From assembly GCA_003265435.1 (NCBI GenBank), contig NOXC01000015.1:1-64000 (forward strand): a stretch of DNA of 64,000 nucleotides, written 5' to 3'. The notes under the pieces were generated by a model. That model had not been told where the DNA came from and ran no database searches. It saw only the letters and a list, made by a program, of their open reading frames with translations. Numbering within the stretch: the first letter of the stretch is position 1; each line of letters starts with the position of its first letter. The DNA comes from Cellvibrionaceae bacterium AOL6 (GTDB lineage Bacteria; Pseudomonadota; Gammaproteobacteria; Pseudomonadales; Cellvibrionaceae). A program made the translations under genes and the position numbers. Below, one piece after another: positions 1-8,130 of this stretch.

Positions 1-9
1 TTTTTTATA

Positions 10-97
10 TGGCGGTGAGGGAGGGATTCGAACCCTCGAAGCCTTACGACTTACACACTTTCCAGGCGTGCTCCTTCGACCACTCGGACACCTCACC
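10..97 (-). tRNA. tRNA-Ser (anticodon GGA)
   Basis: On the minus strand the acceptor GGTGAGG pairs with CCTCACC, followed by discriminator G and an encoded CCA (plus 10-12). The anticodon loop reads CT-GGA-AA. The 88-nt length with a long variable arm is the class II pattern of tRNA-Ser. The T-arm GGGTTCGAATCCC is intact. It decodes UCC and UCU. Confidence 0.96.
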
Positions 98-152
98 AAA
101 TTCTGCTCATCGCGGCCCAATTCAGGCATCGGGCGGCGTTTGAAGGCGGCAC

Positions 153-181
153 ACTCTACACAAAGCGCTTCCTGAAAGCAA
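153..181 (-). promoter_or_regulatory. Probable promoter of tRNA-Ser
   Basis: Reading leftward: -35-like TTGCTT (181-176), a 17-bp spacer, -10-like TAGAGT (158-153), then a GC-rich discriminator. It lies about 55 bp upstream of the tRNA-Ser 5' end. The -35 matches consensus only in its first three bases. The alternative TTGACG further upstream sits too far from this -10. Confidence 0.5.
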
Positions 182-319
182 CGTCAAAACTGGGTGATTA
201 TTGACCGATCAATAAGAAAAATCGATTGAAAAGTCGAAACCCTTGGTTTTATGCGTCATACTCCGAGGAGAAAACAACAAAAATAACCCGTTTCCACTCA
301 GTTGTTGGCAGCTTTTAGC

Positions 320-1583
320 ATGAATGCGCCTGATTTGATTCTTATTATCGCTATCGAAGTCGCGGTGGTTTTACTCGTGATTTGCGGCTTTCTATTGCTT
401 CAAAACCGGTCATTGCGTCGACTGGTCGCAGCACTAAAGGAACGCACAACCGCCGCACTGACAGAGCTGAAGCGCCTAAAGGCGGAGAAAGCCAAGCAAC
501 CCCCTCCGGTTCCGCCACCACCGCCCGAAATCAAATACTTGGAATACATCGAGACTCAAATCGCCGCCACGCACTCGCATCATGCGAGCTTGAGCCCGAC
601 ACAGGATATCGCACTGGACATCTCTCCAGAGCAGCCTCTGCCTCTGCGTACGGCTGCCCTGCGACATGCGATGTTACTGGCGGAGAAAGAGGCGGGCGCC
701 GGGGTCACCCTCGAGGGCGGGCAAGCCGATTGGGTCGCCCTCCGCGAACGCTATGAACAGATCTACAGCTTCTTCTCCGAGTTCGGCCAAAGCCAGACCG
801 TGGACGAGAGCGAGGCCGATGCGCTTCGGGTGGAATTGGAAAATGCACGAAAACGCATCCACAACCTGGAACGCTTCAAACAACTATACTTCGACCTGGA
901 AGCCCAATGGCAGAGCTCCAAACAAGAAGCCCTGACACACTTTGAGCAACTTTCCGAACTCGCGAACCAAAGCAGCGACCCAGACAGCTTTGATCAGGTG
1001 CTACAGTCCTATCACAACAGCTACACTGAGATTACCCGCCTGTTTGAGCAAGGGCCAGAGGGCGACCTGCTTTCTGTAGTACCCAGTAATCAAGATCTCA
1101 GCAGCGAAGTGCGTCATTTGCGCGCAGTTGCGGAAGACCAGCACAAAATCATAAAAAGCCTGCAGGACAGGCTTCGGGATGCCGATTCGGACGACGAACG
1201 AAACCAAATCGTTGACGGATTGCAAGGGGAACTGCAGAAACAGCTACGCTTTGTTCAGGAATCTGAGACCTGCATCCAACTTCTGGAAGACGAGCTTGCT
1301 GTAGCAAACAAAGACCTGGAACTATTGAAAGGAAAATTGTCTGAGCTCCCTGGCGTAAAAACAGAAGCGCTCGCGCTTCAAAAAAAACCTCGACGAGCTG
1401 GAGCTCAAATATCACGCTGTGCTCTCGGAAAACCAGAAGCTGAAACGCAGTGCCGCCTCAGAAGGTGGTGCAAGCGCGGGTAGCAGCGAGGAAGAAGCCA
1501 GACTGCGTAAGGAGTTGTCAGCGATGGAGACGCGGTATAACGAGCTCGAAGAAAAGTTTCTAGACCTGAAACTTCTCCAGTAG
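320..1583 (+). CDS. Membrane-anchored coiled-coil protein, frameshifted at an A8 run
   Basis: Not a family I recognise. The N-terminus has one hydrophobic segment (about residues 5-30), a Lys/Arg-rich stretch, a Pro-rich patch (PPPVPPPPP), then long charged heptad-like helices, so it is probably an inner-membrane protein with a cytoplasmic coiled coil. The original frame degenerates after residue ~355 into an Arg/Cys-rich tail and stops at 1483. One base later the next frame continues the coiled coil (NLDELELKYHAVLSENQKLK and onward) to TAG at 1581-1583. The frames meet in eight A residues (1380-1387); seven would give one ~420-aa protein. ATG 320 is preferred over TTG 302 because the hydrophobic segment follows it directly; neither has a good ribosome-binding site. 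A sequencing indel, real mutation or slippage on A8 are all possible. Confidence 0.7.
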
Positions 1584-1675
1584 CTCAGAGAATGACCAGC
1601 GGGCCGACAATAAATTGACAGCCCCACCAAACTATGGCGTTATGTGCCCCTTTTAGCGAATGACCGGAATCCCCA

Positions 1676-3061
1676 ATGAGTGAGGCGAACTCGAACTCGA
1701 GCAGCCAACCGATCAGCGCCACACTGAAGAAGAACATCGCGCGGACCCTTCTGTGCGTGTGTTTCTGTGGCCTGCAGTTCCTTCACATTGTGACGGGTGA
1801 CACCGGATATCTCGAATCCATCATATTCATCCTTTTCGTCGCCTACACGATCAGCACGACGATGTGGCTGAGAATGGCGAAATCACGCTCGTTGAAAAAA
1901 AGCTTCTTCTGCGAGATCACCACTGTCGACGCGCTGCTCGTATCTTCTATTGCAGCTTATCTCTTGCATAGCTACCCAGTAAGCGCGACCCTGCTTTGCA
2001 TTACTTTATTCAATGGTATGACGATTGGCGGTATGCGGCAGATGCTATCGGACGCTGGAGCCTATCTCGCTGGCGCCTGCATTGTTAGCCTCGCCCTCGG
2101 CATTCAATGGCAGATCGCCTTGCCCACCACCGTCGGTGTCGGCCTGTTCCTCGGAGCCCTGATTTACCTCTGCTACTACGCGAGCTTCATCCACCATCGA
2201 TATACCAAGCTCAATACCGCCAACAAAAAACTGTATAACGACCTGGTCCTGCACAAAGTCCGAACCTACAAACTCAGCCGCTACGTGACGCCAACCGTGT
2301 GGAGCGCACTAAATCAGGGCCGTGACGCGTCCTTGAAAACAGAACGTAAGCGTATCTCCGTGTTTTTCTCTGATATTGAAGGCTTCAGTTCCCTCTCAGA
2401 AGAACTCGAAGCCGAGACGCTCACAGACCTGCTGAACACCTACCTGACCGAAATGGTCAAAATCGCCGCCAAGCACCGAGGCACCATCGACAAATTTATG
2501 GGCGATGGACTGATGGTAATTTTTGGGGATACTAACAGTGACGGCATGAAAGCCGACTGCCTGCGCTGCGTGTCTATGGCCATCGACATGCGCAAAAAGA
2601 TGAAGGAACTCGAAACCAAGTGGTTCAATCAGGGCATCAAGAAGCCCCTGAAAATCCGTATGGGCATCAATAGCGGCTACTGCACCGTCGGCACCTTTGG
2701 CACCAGCGAATACATGGACTACACGGTGCTCGGCACCCACGTCAATCTCGCCAGCCGCCTCGAATCTGCAGCCAGCTCAGGGGAAATCCTCATCTCCCAT
2801 GAGACCTGGTCGCTGATCAAAGACATTGTTATGTGTCGGGACAGAGGTGAAATTCGGGCGAAGGGCTTCAGCCACCCTATCAAGGTGTATCAGGTCATCG
2901 ATTTCCGCAAAGACCTCGGACGCAACCAAAGCTACTTCGAGGAGCACATGCAGGGCTTCTCAATGCACCTGGATCTCGAGAAGGTCAAAAACTACGACCG
3001 CTCCCGAATACTCGAGCAACTCGAGAACATATCTGAAAAGCTACGCAGTAAGATTCACTGA
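1676..3061 (+). CDS. Membrane-bound class III adenylate cyclase
   Basis: Predicted to make cAMP from ATP. The first ~190 residues hold several hydrophobic segments (about six), followed by a short linker and a class III cyclase domain (about 225-415). Visible catalytic residues: metal-binding Asp233 in FFSDIEGF and Asp277 in MGDGLMVIF; Lys273 (DKFMGDG) and Asp348 (MDYTVLG), the pair that selects adenine in this family; and the NLASRLE motif with transition-state Asn and Arg. The catalytic set looks complete. The 461-aa length suits a membrane cyclase without a HAMP domain. Its stop overlaps the 3' end of convergent queF by 7 bp. The signal sensed by the membrane part is unknown. Confidence 0.88.
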   Translation: MSEANSNSSSQPISATLKKNIARTLLCVCFCGLQFLHIVTGDTGYLESIIFILFVAYTISTTMWLRMAKSRSLKKSFFCEITTVDALLVSSIAAYLLHSYPVSATLLCITLFNGMTIGGMRQMLSDAGAYLAGACIVSLALGIQWQIALPTTVGVGLFLGALIYLCYYASFIHHRYTKLNTANKKLYNDLVLHKVRTYKLSRYVTPTVWSALNQGRDASLKTERKRISVFFSDIEGFSSLSEELEAETLTDLLNTYLTEMVKIAAKHRGTIDKFMGDGLMVIFGDTNSDGMKADCLRCVSMAIDMRKKMKELETKWFNQGIKKPLKIRMGINSGYCTVGTFGTSEYMDYTVLGTHVNLASRLESAASSGEILISHETWSLIKDIVMCRDRGEIRAKGFSHPIKVYQVIDFRKDLGRNQSYFEEHMQGFSMHLDLEKVKNYDRSRILEQLENISEKLRSKIH

Positions 3062-3879
3062 CGCAAAGTTCGGACAAACGGCAATGGCATGCCCTGCAGA
3101 TCCGGCGTCACACGAATCGGATTAATATCCAGGCCGCCACGGCGCGTATAGCGCGCGTAGACACACAGACTGTCGATCGTGAAGCGCGTCTTGAGGTCAG
3201 TGAAGATGCGCTCAACACAGCTCTCATGAAAGCCCTCATACTGCCTGAACGACACCACGTACTTCAGCAACGATGCGTCGTCGATCGACTCACCTGAATA
3301 CTGAATCCACAGCGTGGCCCAATCTGGCTGCCCCGTAACGGGACAGTTGCTTTTCAGCAGATGACTGAACACCTGAGCGGCTTGCACCTGAGTCGCGGGC
3401 GCCGCAGCGCTCAACAGTGCGGCATCGGGCTGATACACAGAGGTCTCAATCTCAAGTCCATCCAGCAGCCGCCCGGCTACCGGCGAGAAGCCCGGGTAAT
3501 CGCCGTCAAGGTCGTGCAAAGTCAACGTCACTTCGGCCCCCACGACGGCAGACACATCGCGCGCCACCACCTCACACAGGGCTTCAGCGCTGTCAAAAAC
3601 CGTTTGATTGAGCGAATTCAGATAGTATTTGAAGGACTTTGACTCCACGATGCAGTCACTGTCAGCCGGAATGCGAAACTCCCCTATCGCGACCTTCGGC
3701 AGGCCGCCGGGCGACAGCCAACTGAGTTCATAAGCGTGCCATAGATCAAAGCCGAGGAAGGCGAGCTCTGTGCCCAGGGCCGCGCGCGACAGACTACGCG
3801 GAATGGGCTGCAGCAAGCTTGCGTCATATCGGTCGGTGTAGGCCACCGATTTGCCGAGTTCCACTCCCGCCATGTTCAC
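3055..3879 (-). CDS. queF: NADPH-dependent 7-cyano-7-deazaguanine reductase QueF
   Basis: Reduces preQ0 to preQ1 in queuosine biosynthesis; cytoplasmic. At 274 aa it matches the long two-domain (YqcD-like) form in Gammaproteobacteria. Visible motifs are the substrate-binding ESKSFKYYLNS and the catalytic Cys in SNCPVTGQPDWA. It starts at ATG 3879, 1 bp from the end of the permease gene, so it may be read through from the yadGH transcript. No other queuosine gene is in the window. Confidence 0.95.
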   Translation of the reverse strand: MNMAGVELGKSVAYTDRYDASLLQPIPRSLSRAALGTELAFLGFDLWHAYELSWLSPGGLPKVAIGEFRIPADSDCIVESKSFKYYLNSLNQTVFDSAEALCEVVARDVSAVVGAEVTLTLHDLDGDYPGFSPVAGRLLDGLEIETSVYQPDAALLSAAAPATQVQAAQVFSHLLKSNCPVTGQPDWATLWIQYSGESIDDASLLKYVVSFRQYEGFHESCVERIFTDLKTRFTIDSLCVYARYTRRGGLDINPIRVTPDLQGMPLPFVRTLRQ

Positions 3880-3880
3880 C

Positions 3881-4651
3881 TCACTGCCGCAATCGGCGGC
3901 TTTTTTCCATCATGTACAGGCACACGCAGAATAGCACAGCCACCAGCACGACCACGCCCCCCAGTGCCCAGCCCACATGCACATCGGAGACACCGAGCAT
4001 GCCGTAGCGGAACGCATTGACCAGATACAGAATCGGATTCAACTGAGACACACTGCGCCAGAACTCCGGCAACAGGTCTATTGAGTAAAACACGCCCCCC
4101 AGATAGGTCAGTGGCGTCAACACAAAGGTCGGCACCACGGAGATGTCATCAAAGGAGTTGGCGAAAATCGCATTGACCAGGCCCGCCATCGCAAACAGGA
4201 CGGCACTGAGCACCACGACCAGGATCACCATCAAGGGGCTGTGGATGGGCAACGAGGTAAAAAACAGGGACAGCAACGTAACAATCACCCCGACCAACAG
4301 ACCGCGCAGAGCACCGCCACACACGTAGCCAAGCAGGATCACCGCGTTCGGTGTGGGGCTGACCAGCAGTTCCTCGATGCTCTTGTTGAATTTGGCACTG
4401 AAGAATGAGGAAGCGACATTGCTGTAGGCATTGTTGATTACCGCCATCATGATGAGACCAGGAATCACAAACGACATGTAGTCGTAGCCCCCCATCTGAC
4501 CAATACGCGAGCCGATCAGGCTGCCAAAAATCAGAAAGTAGAGTGTCATTGTGATCGCAGGTGGGATCAGCGTCTGGACCCAAATGCGCATAAAACGCCG
4601 TACTTCTTTGCGCACGAGCGTGGCAAAGGCGATGAAGACTTGACGACTCAT
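3881..4651 (-). CDS. yadH: ABC-2 type transporter permease (YadH-like)
   Basis: Inner-membrane permease of an ABC-2 exporter, 256 aa with about six hydrophobic segments; only a short cytoplasmic N-terminus (LVRKEVRRFMRIW) precedes the first. Its start overlaps the ATPase stop by 4 bp (ATGA), indicating translational coupling. Pairing and order match E. coli yadG-yadH. The exported substrate is not known for the family and nothing here reveals it. Confidence 0.88.
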   Translation of the reverse strand: MSRQVFIAFATLVRKEVRRFMRIWVQTLIPPAITMTLYFLIFGSLIGSRIGQMGGYDYMSFVIPGLIMMAVINNAYSNVASSFFSAKFNKSIEELLVSPTPNAVILLGYVCGGALRGLLVGVIVTLLSLFFTSLPIHSPLMVILVVVLSAVLFAMAGLVNAIFANSFDDISVVPTFVLTPLTYLGGVFYSIDLLPEFWRSVSQLNPILYLVNAFRYGMLGVSDVHVGWALGGVVVLVAVLFCVCLYMMEKSRRLRQ

Positions 4652-5571
4652 TGAGCACCTCCGTTCGAGCCCACCATGCCGACAAACAGCTCCTCAAGAC
4701 GATTGACCTTGTTTCGCATACTGCGCACCTCGATGCTCTGTTCAGACAGCGCCTGAAAAATAGGATTCAGGCTTTGACCGCGCGCAATGGAGACCTCGAG
4801 CTGATGCGCATCCACCAGATTCGCCGCAAATTGCGAATCAAGCTCAGGCTCAGCCCCCCCTTCGATATCGAGGATGAAGGTCTCCCGCTGCAATCCTGCT
4901 AGGAGGCTGCGCATGTCGGATCGCTCGACAATCTGACCTCGATTGATGATCGCCACGTTCCGGCACAGCGCTTCCGCTTCCTCGAGATAGTGGGTGGTGA
5001 GAATAATCGTGGTGCCAGCGGCATTGATCTTCTCGATAAAGCTCCACATCGTGCGCCGCAGCTCGATATCGACACCCGCGGTGGGTTCATCCAGCACAAG
5101 CAGCTCGGGATCGTGTACGAGTGCCCTGGCAATCATCAGGCGACGCTTCATGCCCCCTGAAAGGAAACGACTGGCTTGGTCACGCTTTTCCCATAGCCCG
5201 AGTTGATCGAGATAATGCTCCGCCCTGTCACGTGCCTCTGCGCGCGCCAAACCGTAGTAACCCGCTTGATTCACGACGATGTCGAGTACTTTCTCGAATG
5301 TATTGAAGTTGAACTCTTGAGGCACCACGCCAAGATGGCGCTTGGCCGCGGCGAAATCGACGTCGATATCTTTGCCGAAAATTTTGACCGTCCCGCTGTT
5401 TTTGCGCACCAACGAGCACACAATACTGATGAGCGTCGACTTCCCAGCCCCATTCGGGCCCAGCAGGGCAAAAAAGTCACCCTTTTCTACATGCAAACTC
5501 ACCGCATCAAGCGCTTTGACGCCGCTTGCATAGGATTTGGTCAGGTGATCGATCTCTAGCGCAAGAGTCAT
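4648..5571 (-). CDS. yadG: ABC transporter ATP-binding protein (YadG-like)
   Basis: ATPase that powers the adjacent permease. Motifs in order: Walker A GPNGAGKST (about residues 38-46), Q-loop region (VVPQEF), signature LSGGMKRR, Walker B LLVLDEPTAGVD, switch His in TTHYLEEAEAL. The ~80-residue C-terminal extension after the nucleotide-binding domain is usual for the YadG/CcmA group. Start ATG 5571. A tRNA terminator lies about 60 bp upstream, so the gene should have its own promoter between 5572 and 5633, which I could not identify. Confidence 0.9.
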   Translation of the reverse strand: MTLALEIDHLTKSYASGVKALDAVSLHVEKGDFFALLGPNGAGKSTLISIVCSLVRKNSGTVKIFGKDIDVDFAAAKRHLGVVPQEFNFNTFEKVLDIVVNQAGYYGLARAEARDRAEHYLDQLGLWEKRDQASRFLSGGMKRRLMIARALVHDPELLVLDEPTAGVDIELRRTMWSFIEKINAAGTTIILTTHYLEEAEALCRNVAIINRGQIVERSDMRSLLAGLQRETFILDIEGGAEPELDSQFAANLVDAHQLEVSIARGQSLNPIFQALSEQSIEVRSMRNKVNRLEELFVGMVGSNGGAQ

Positions 5572-5633
5572 CAGACATTCTCCAATCAGGCCCGCTACCG
5601 GGGCGATACATGTGCTTAGCGAAACGACAGACG

Positions 5634-5662
5634 AAAAAAAACCAGCCGAGGGGCTGGTTTTT
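5634..5662 (-). terminator. Rho-independent terminator of the tRNA operon
   Basis: Stem ACCAGCC/GGCTGGT (5641-5647 with 5652-5658) extended by A/T pairs, loop GAGG. Seven A residues at 5634-5640 become the U-tract when read leftward. It lies directly after tRNA-Gly. Confidence 0.9.
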
Positions 5663-5668
5663 AGAATT

Positions 5669-5744
5669 TGGAGCGGGAAAGGAGACTCGAACTCCCGACC
5701 CCAACCTTGGCAAGGTTGTGCTCTACCAACTGAGCTATTCCCGC
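5669..5744 (-). tRNA. tRNA-Gly (anticodon GCC)
   Basis: Minus strand: acceptor GCGGGAA/TTCCCGC, D-arm AGCTCAGTTGGTAGAGC, anticodon loop TT-GCC-AA, T-arm GGGAGTTCGAGTCTCC, encoded CCA (plus 5669-5671). Length 76 nt. It is the second gene of a two-tRNA transcript with tRNA-Glu, with 2 bp between them. Confidence 0.97.
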
Positions 5745-5746
5745 AA

Positions 5747-5822
5747 TGGCGTCCCCTAGGGGATTCGAACCCCTGTTACCGCCGTGAAAGGGCGGTGTCC
5801 TAGGCCTCTAGACGAAGGGGAC
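5747..5822 (-). tRNA. tRNA-Glu (anticodon TTC)
   Basis: Minus strand: acceptor GTCCCCT/AGGGGAC, discriminator G, encoded CCA (plus 5747-5749), anticodon loop CT-TTC-AC, T-arm AGGGGTTCGAATCCCCT. Length 76 nt. First gene of the tRNA operon. Confidence 0.97.
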
Positions 5823-5860
5823 AGGACGCCGTTGAATCAATCTCAACGAAAGAGGCGCGC

Positions 5861-5889
5861 ATTCTATTGAGCGAATAATGGAGTGTCAA
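5861..5889 (-). promoter_or_regulatory. Sigma-70 promoter of the tRNA-Glu/Gly operon
   Basis: Reading leftward: perfect -35 TTGACA (5889-5884), 17-bp spacer, -10 TAGAAT (5866-5861), then GCGCGCC, a GC-rich discriminator typical of growth-rate-controlled stable RNA promoters. It lies 38 bp upstream of tRNA-Glu. Confidence 0.92.
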
Positions 5890-6108
5890 CACCCTGATTG
5901 CATTTTTTTACTTCTTAGCGCCACCCGTTCAAATGACCAGCAACTTGATCGCTTTGCGGGCAAGTTTGATTCGCTCCCAGCCTGCCCACCCCCATCAAGG
6001 CCCCAAATACCGACTCCTGCGCACAGTTAACGCACTTGAGCGTTGCATATGGAGCAGTAAGTGACTAGCCTAAATAGATAAAGCCCTCATTGGTCCGTCC
6101 CTGATCTT

Positions 6109-6903
6109 ATGTCCTCAGTTTCCGTTATCGTTGGCATCATTGTCCTCCTAGTTGCTCTGGTGGCCTACGCTTTTGCCGCGCAAACGATCCAGCACAAGCG
6201 CGAACAGCGCAAACGCCTGCTCGCCGCGTTGAAAAGCCAGGCCCGCAGCTTTCAATTCATTCTCAGTGGTTGCCCCGAGGGCTTTTTGAGCCGAGAGCTC
6301 AAAACACTGGTGTTGCGCAGCCTGATCGACGTGTGTGAACAGCTTTCGCGCCTGGAACCCAAGGAGAACGTCCACATCCAAAATATTCAGGTCTTCAATG
6401 ACCAGCTCGCGCAGACCCAACGGGACACCGGAGAGACCACGGCCAAAGCGATCGAGAGCCCGCAGCAGATCAAAGAAATCAAGATGAGCCTCGAGGAACT
6501 GCACCGCTACATCCACAGTCTCGAGCAGCAAGCGCGCCTCAACAAGGCCCAGGCCGATGGCTTTCGTGCGCAAATTCGCCTTCTGGTCTTACAGGTCACC
6601 GTCGACGGCTATGTGATCAATGGTGAAATCGCGCGTCAAAGCGGAAAGGCGCGACTTGCCCAACACTATTACGAACTCGCCCGCCGACTGCTGGAGCGCG
6701 ATGGCAAGCCCGGACAAAAAGAAGACAAGCTCGCGCGATTTGACGCCATCATCGAAGAGTTGATGGCCGCAGCAAGCGAAGAGGAAGCCGAAGCTGGCAC
6801 CAGCGACGAAGATGCGGAATTACAAGCTGAGCTGGACCAGGAATGGGACAAGTTCGCCAACGACAACGAAGATATCTGGAAGAAAAAGCAGGTGTATGAC
6901 TGA
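6109..6903 (+). CDS. Conserved hypothetical single-pass membrane protein
   Basis: 264 aa, family not recognised. Residues 5-25 form a hydrophobic anchor, followed by a basic patch (KREQRKRL), so the body should be cytoplasmic. The middle is helical and Gln/Glu-rich; a TPR-like stretch near the end (ARLAQHYYELARRLLERDG) is followed by an acidic tail. It stands alone between the leftward tRNA operon and the leftward tag/msrB pair. A role as membrane-tethered scaffold is only a guess from composition. Confidence 0.75.
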   Translation: MSSVSVIVGIIVLLVALVAYAFAAQTIQHKREQRKRLLAALKSQARSFQFILSGCPEGFLSRELKTLVLRSLIDVCEQLSRLEPKENVHIQNIQVFNDQLAQTQRDTGETTAKAIESPQQIKEIKMSLEELHRYIHSLEQQARLNKAQADGFRAQIRLLVLQVTVDGYVINGEIARQSGKARLAQHYYELARRLLERDGKPGQKEDKLARFDAIIEELMAAASEEEAEAGTSDEDAELQAELDQEWDKFANDNEDIWKKKQVYD

Positions 6904-6938
6904 GCGTCAGGCCACCGCGCAACACCCCTCCGGCACCG

Positions 6939-7607
6939 TCAAAACGTGTTCATCGATACAATGCGACTGATCTCGCATAGGCTGCGGCCACTCTGCTCGC
7001 GCCACGCATTGAAGGCCTGCTGAGCGGCTCGCTGATCTCGCTTACTGGTCGCCGCTTTCGCCAATACGCCCTCTGCGATCAACACTTGGGTGACATCTTG
7101 AGTCAGTAGAAACGTATCCCGCCCGACCATACGCAGAAACTGTGCCGCAGAGCTGCCGCCAAGCTGACGCCCTCGGCGCCCAATCTCGAACCAGAGCTCC
7201 ACCGTATCCTGCACTGGCCATTGCGCGATCCAGGCACCAAAACTCCCGTGCTCTTCGGCCACCGCCCGCACAAACTGCGCGTTCTCTCGGATGGACTTCA
7301 GCTTCCCGAGATGTCGAATTAGGGCGCGATTCCCACAATGACGCTCGATATCCTCATCGCTCTGCATCGCGCAAAAAAACGGGTCAAACCCGTTAAAGGC
7401 CGCCTCAAACGCTGGCCACCGCGCGTCGACCATCGCGTGCTTCAGACCCGCACGAAATATGCGCAGGCTCATCATGGACAGATACCAGGCATCCGGCTGC
7501 GCCGAAAGCCACTGTGCACTCTGCGCTTGGGGTAACAGCGCCTCGACTTCGGTGTGACCGCCCTTGTGAAGCGCGGCCGTATCGAAGAGTTCATCGAAAT
7601 GCCGCAT
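6939..7607 (-). CDS. Tag-like DNA-3-methyladenine glycosylase I family protein
   Basis: 222 aa, resembling the Tag branch of the helix-hairpin-helix glycosylases, which excise 3-methyladenine. The segment around AFNGFDPFFCAMQSDEDIER and NRALIRHLGKLKSIRENAQF fits the family's substrate-pocket and helical region. It looks divergent: the usual N-terminal Cys/His zinc ligands are not obvious, so activity is uncertain. It starts 2 bp after msrB, so the two form one unit combining methionine-sulfoxide repair and, probably, base repair. Confidence 0.6.
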   Translation of the reverse strand: MRHFDELFDTAALHKGGHTEVEALLPQAQSAQWLSAQPDAWYLSMMSLRIFRAGLKHAMVDARWPAFEAAFNGFDPFFCAMQSDEDIERHCGNRALIRHLGKLKSIRENAQFVRAVAEEHGSFGAWIAQWPVQDTVELWFEIGRRGRQLGGSSAAQFLRMVGRDTFLLTQDVTQVLIAEGVLAKAATSKRDQRAAQQAFNAWREQSGRSLCEISRIVSMNTF

Positions 7608-7609
7608 GC

Positions 7610-8017
7610 TTATTCCTTGTCACCGTCACGCTCGAAGCTCAACGACACCGAATTCACACAATAGCGCAATCCGGTGGGCGCAGGCCCATCCGTGAACACA
7701 TGCCCGAGGTGGCTGTTGCATCGCGCGCAAGTAATCTCCGTACGGCGCATGCCATGACTGGTGTCCAGCGTTTCCACAATGCGGCCCTTTTCGCTGGCCT
7801 CACTGAAACTGGGCCACCCGCAGCCGGCGTCATACTTGCTGGTGGAATCAAACAGCGCTTCGCCACAACAGCGACAGTGATAGGTCCCCGTCTCACTGTG
7901 TTGGTAGAGCGCCCCGCTGAAAGGCGGCTCGGTGCCCTTCTCCCGGCAAACCCGATATTCCTCCGGGCTCAGTTTGTCTCGCCAGTATTCGTCGTCTTTT
8001 AGCCCACCTTCTGCCAT
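7610..8017 (-). CDS. msrB: Peptide-methionine (R)-S-oxide reductase MsrB
   Basis: Repairs methionine-R-sulfoxide in proteins using thioredoxin. At 135 aa it is the normal single-domain length. Four zinc-binding Cys lie in two CxxC pairs (CRCCGEALF and CARCNSHLG); the catalytic Cys is in [11 protein letters not shown]. The start is ATG 8017 (MAEGG), preceded by AGAGG six bases upstream; a longer frame to 8101 adds residues unlike the family. It is co-transcribed with the Tag-like gene and divergent from alaA. Confidence 0.95.
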   Translation of the reverse strand: MAEGGLKDDEYWRDKLSPEEYRVCREKGTEPPFSGALYQHSETGTYHCRCCGEALFDSTSKYDAGCGWPSFSEASEKGRIVETLDTSHGMRRTEITCARCNSHLGHVFTDGPAPTGLRYCVNSVSLSFERDGDKE

Positions 8018-8130
8018 AATCTGCCTCTTTATTGCCCGATTTACGTTGCAAGCTGAATGCTTCAATCGTCGGGTCAGGTTCGAACTGGACCCGATACACA
8101 TTGGGTACGAAGGGTAGCAAAAGCACGATC

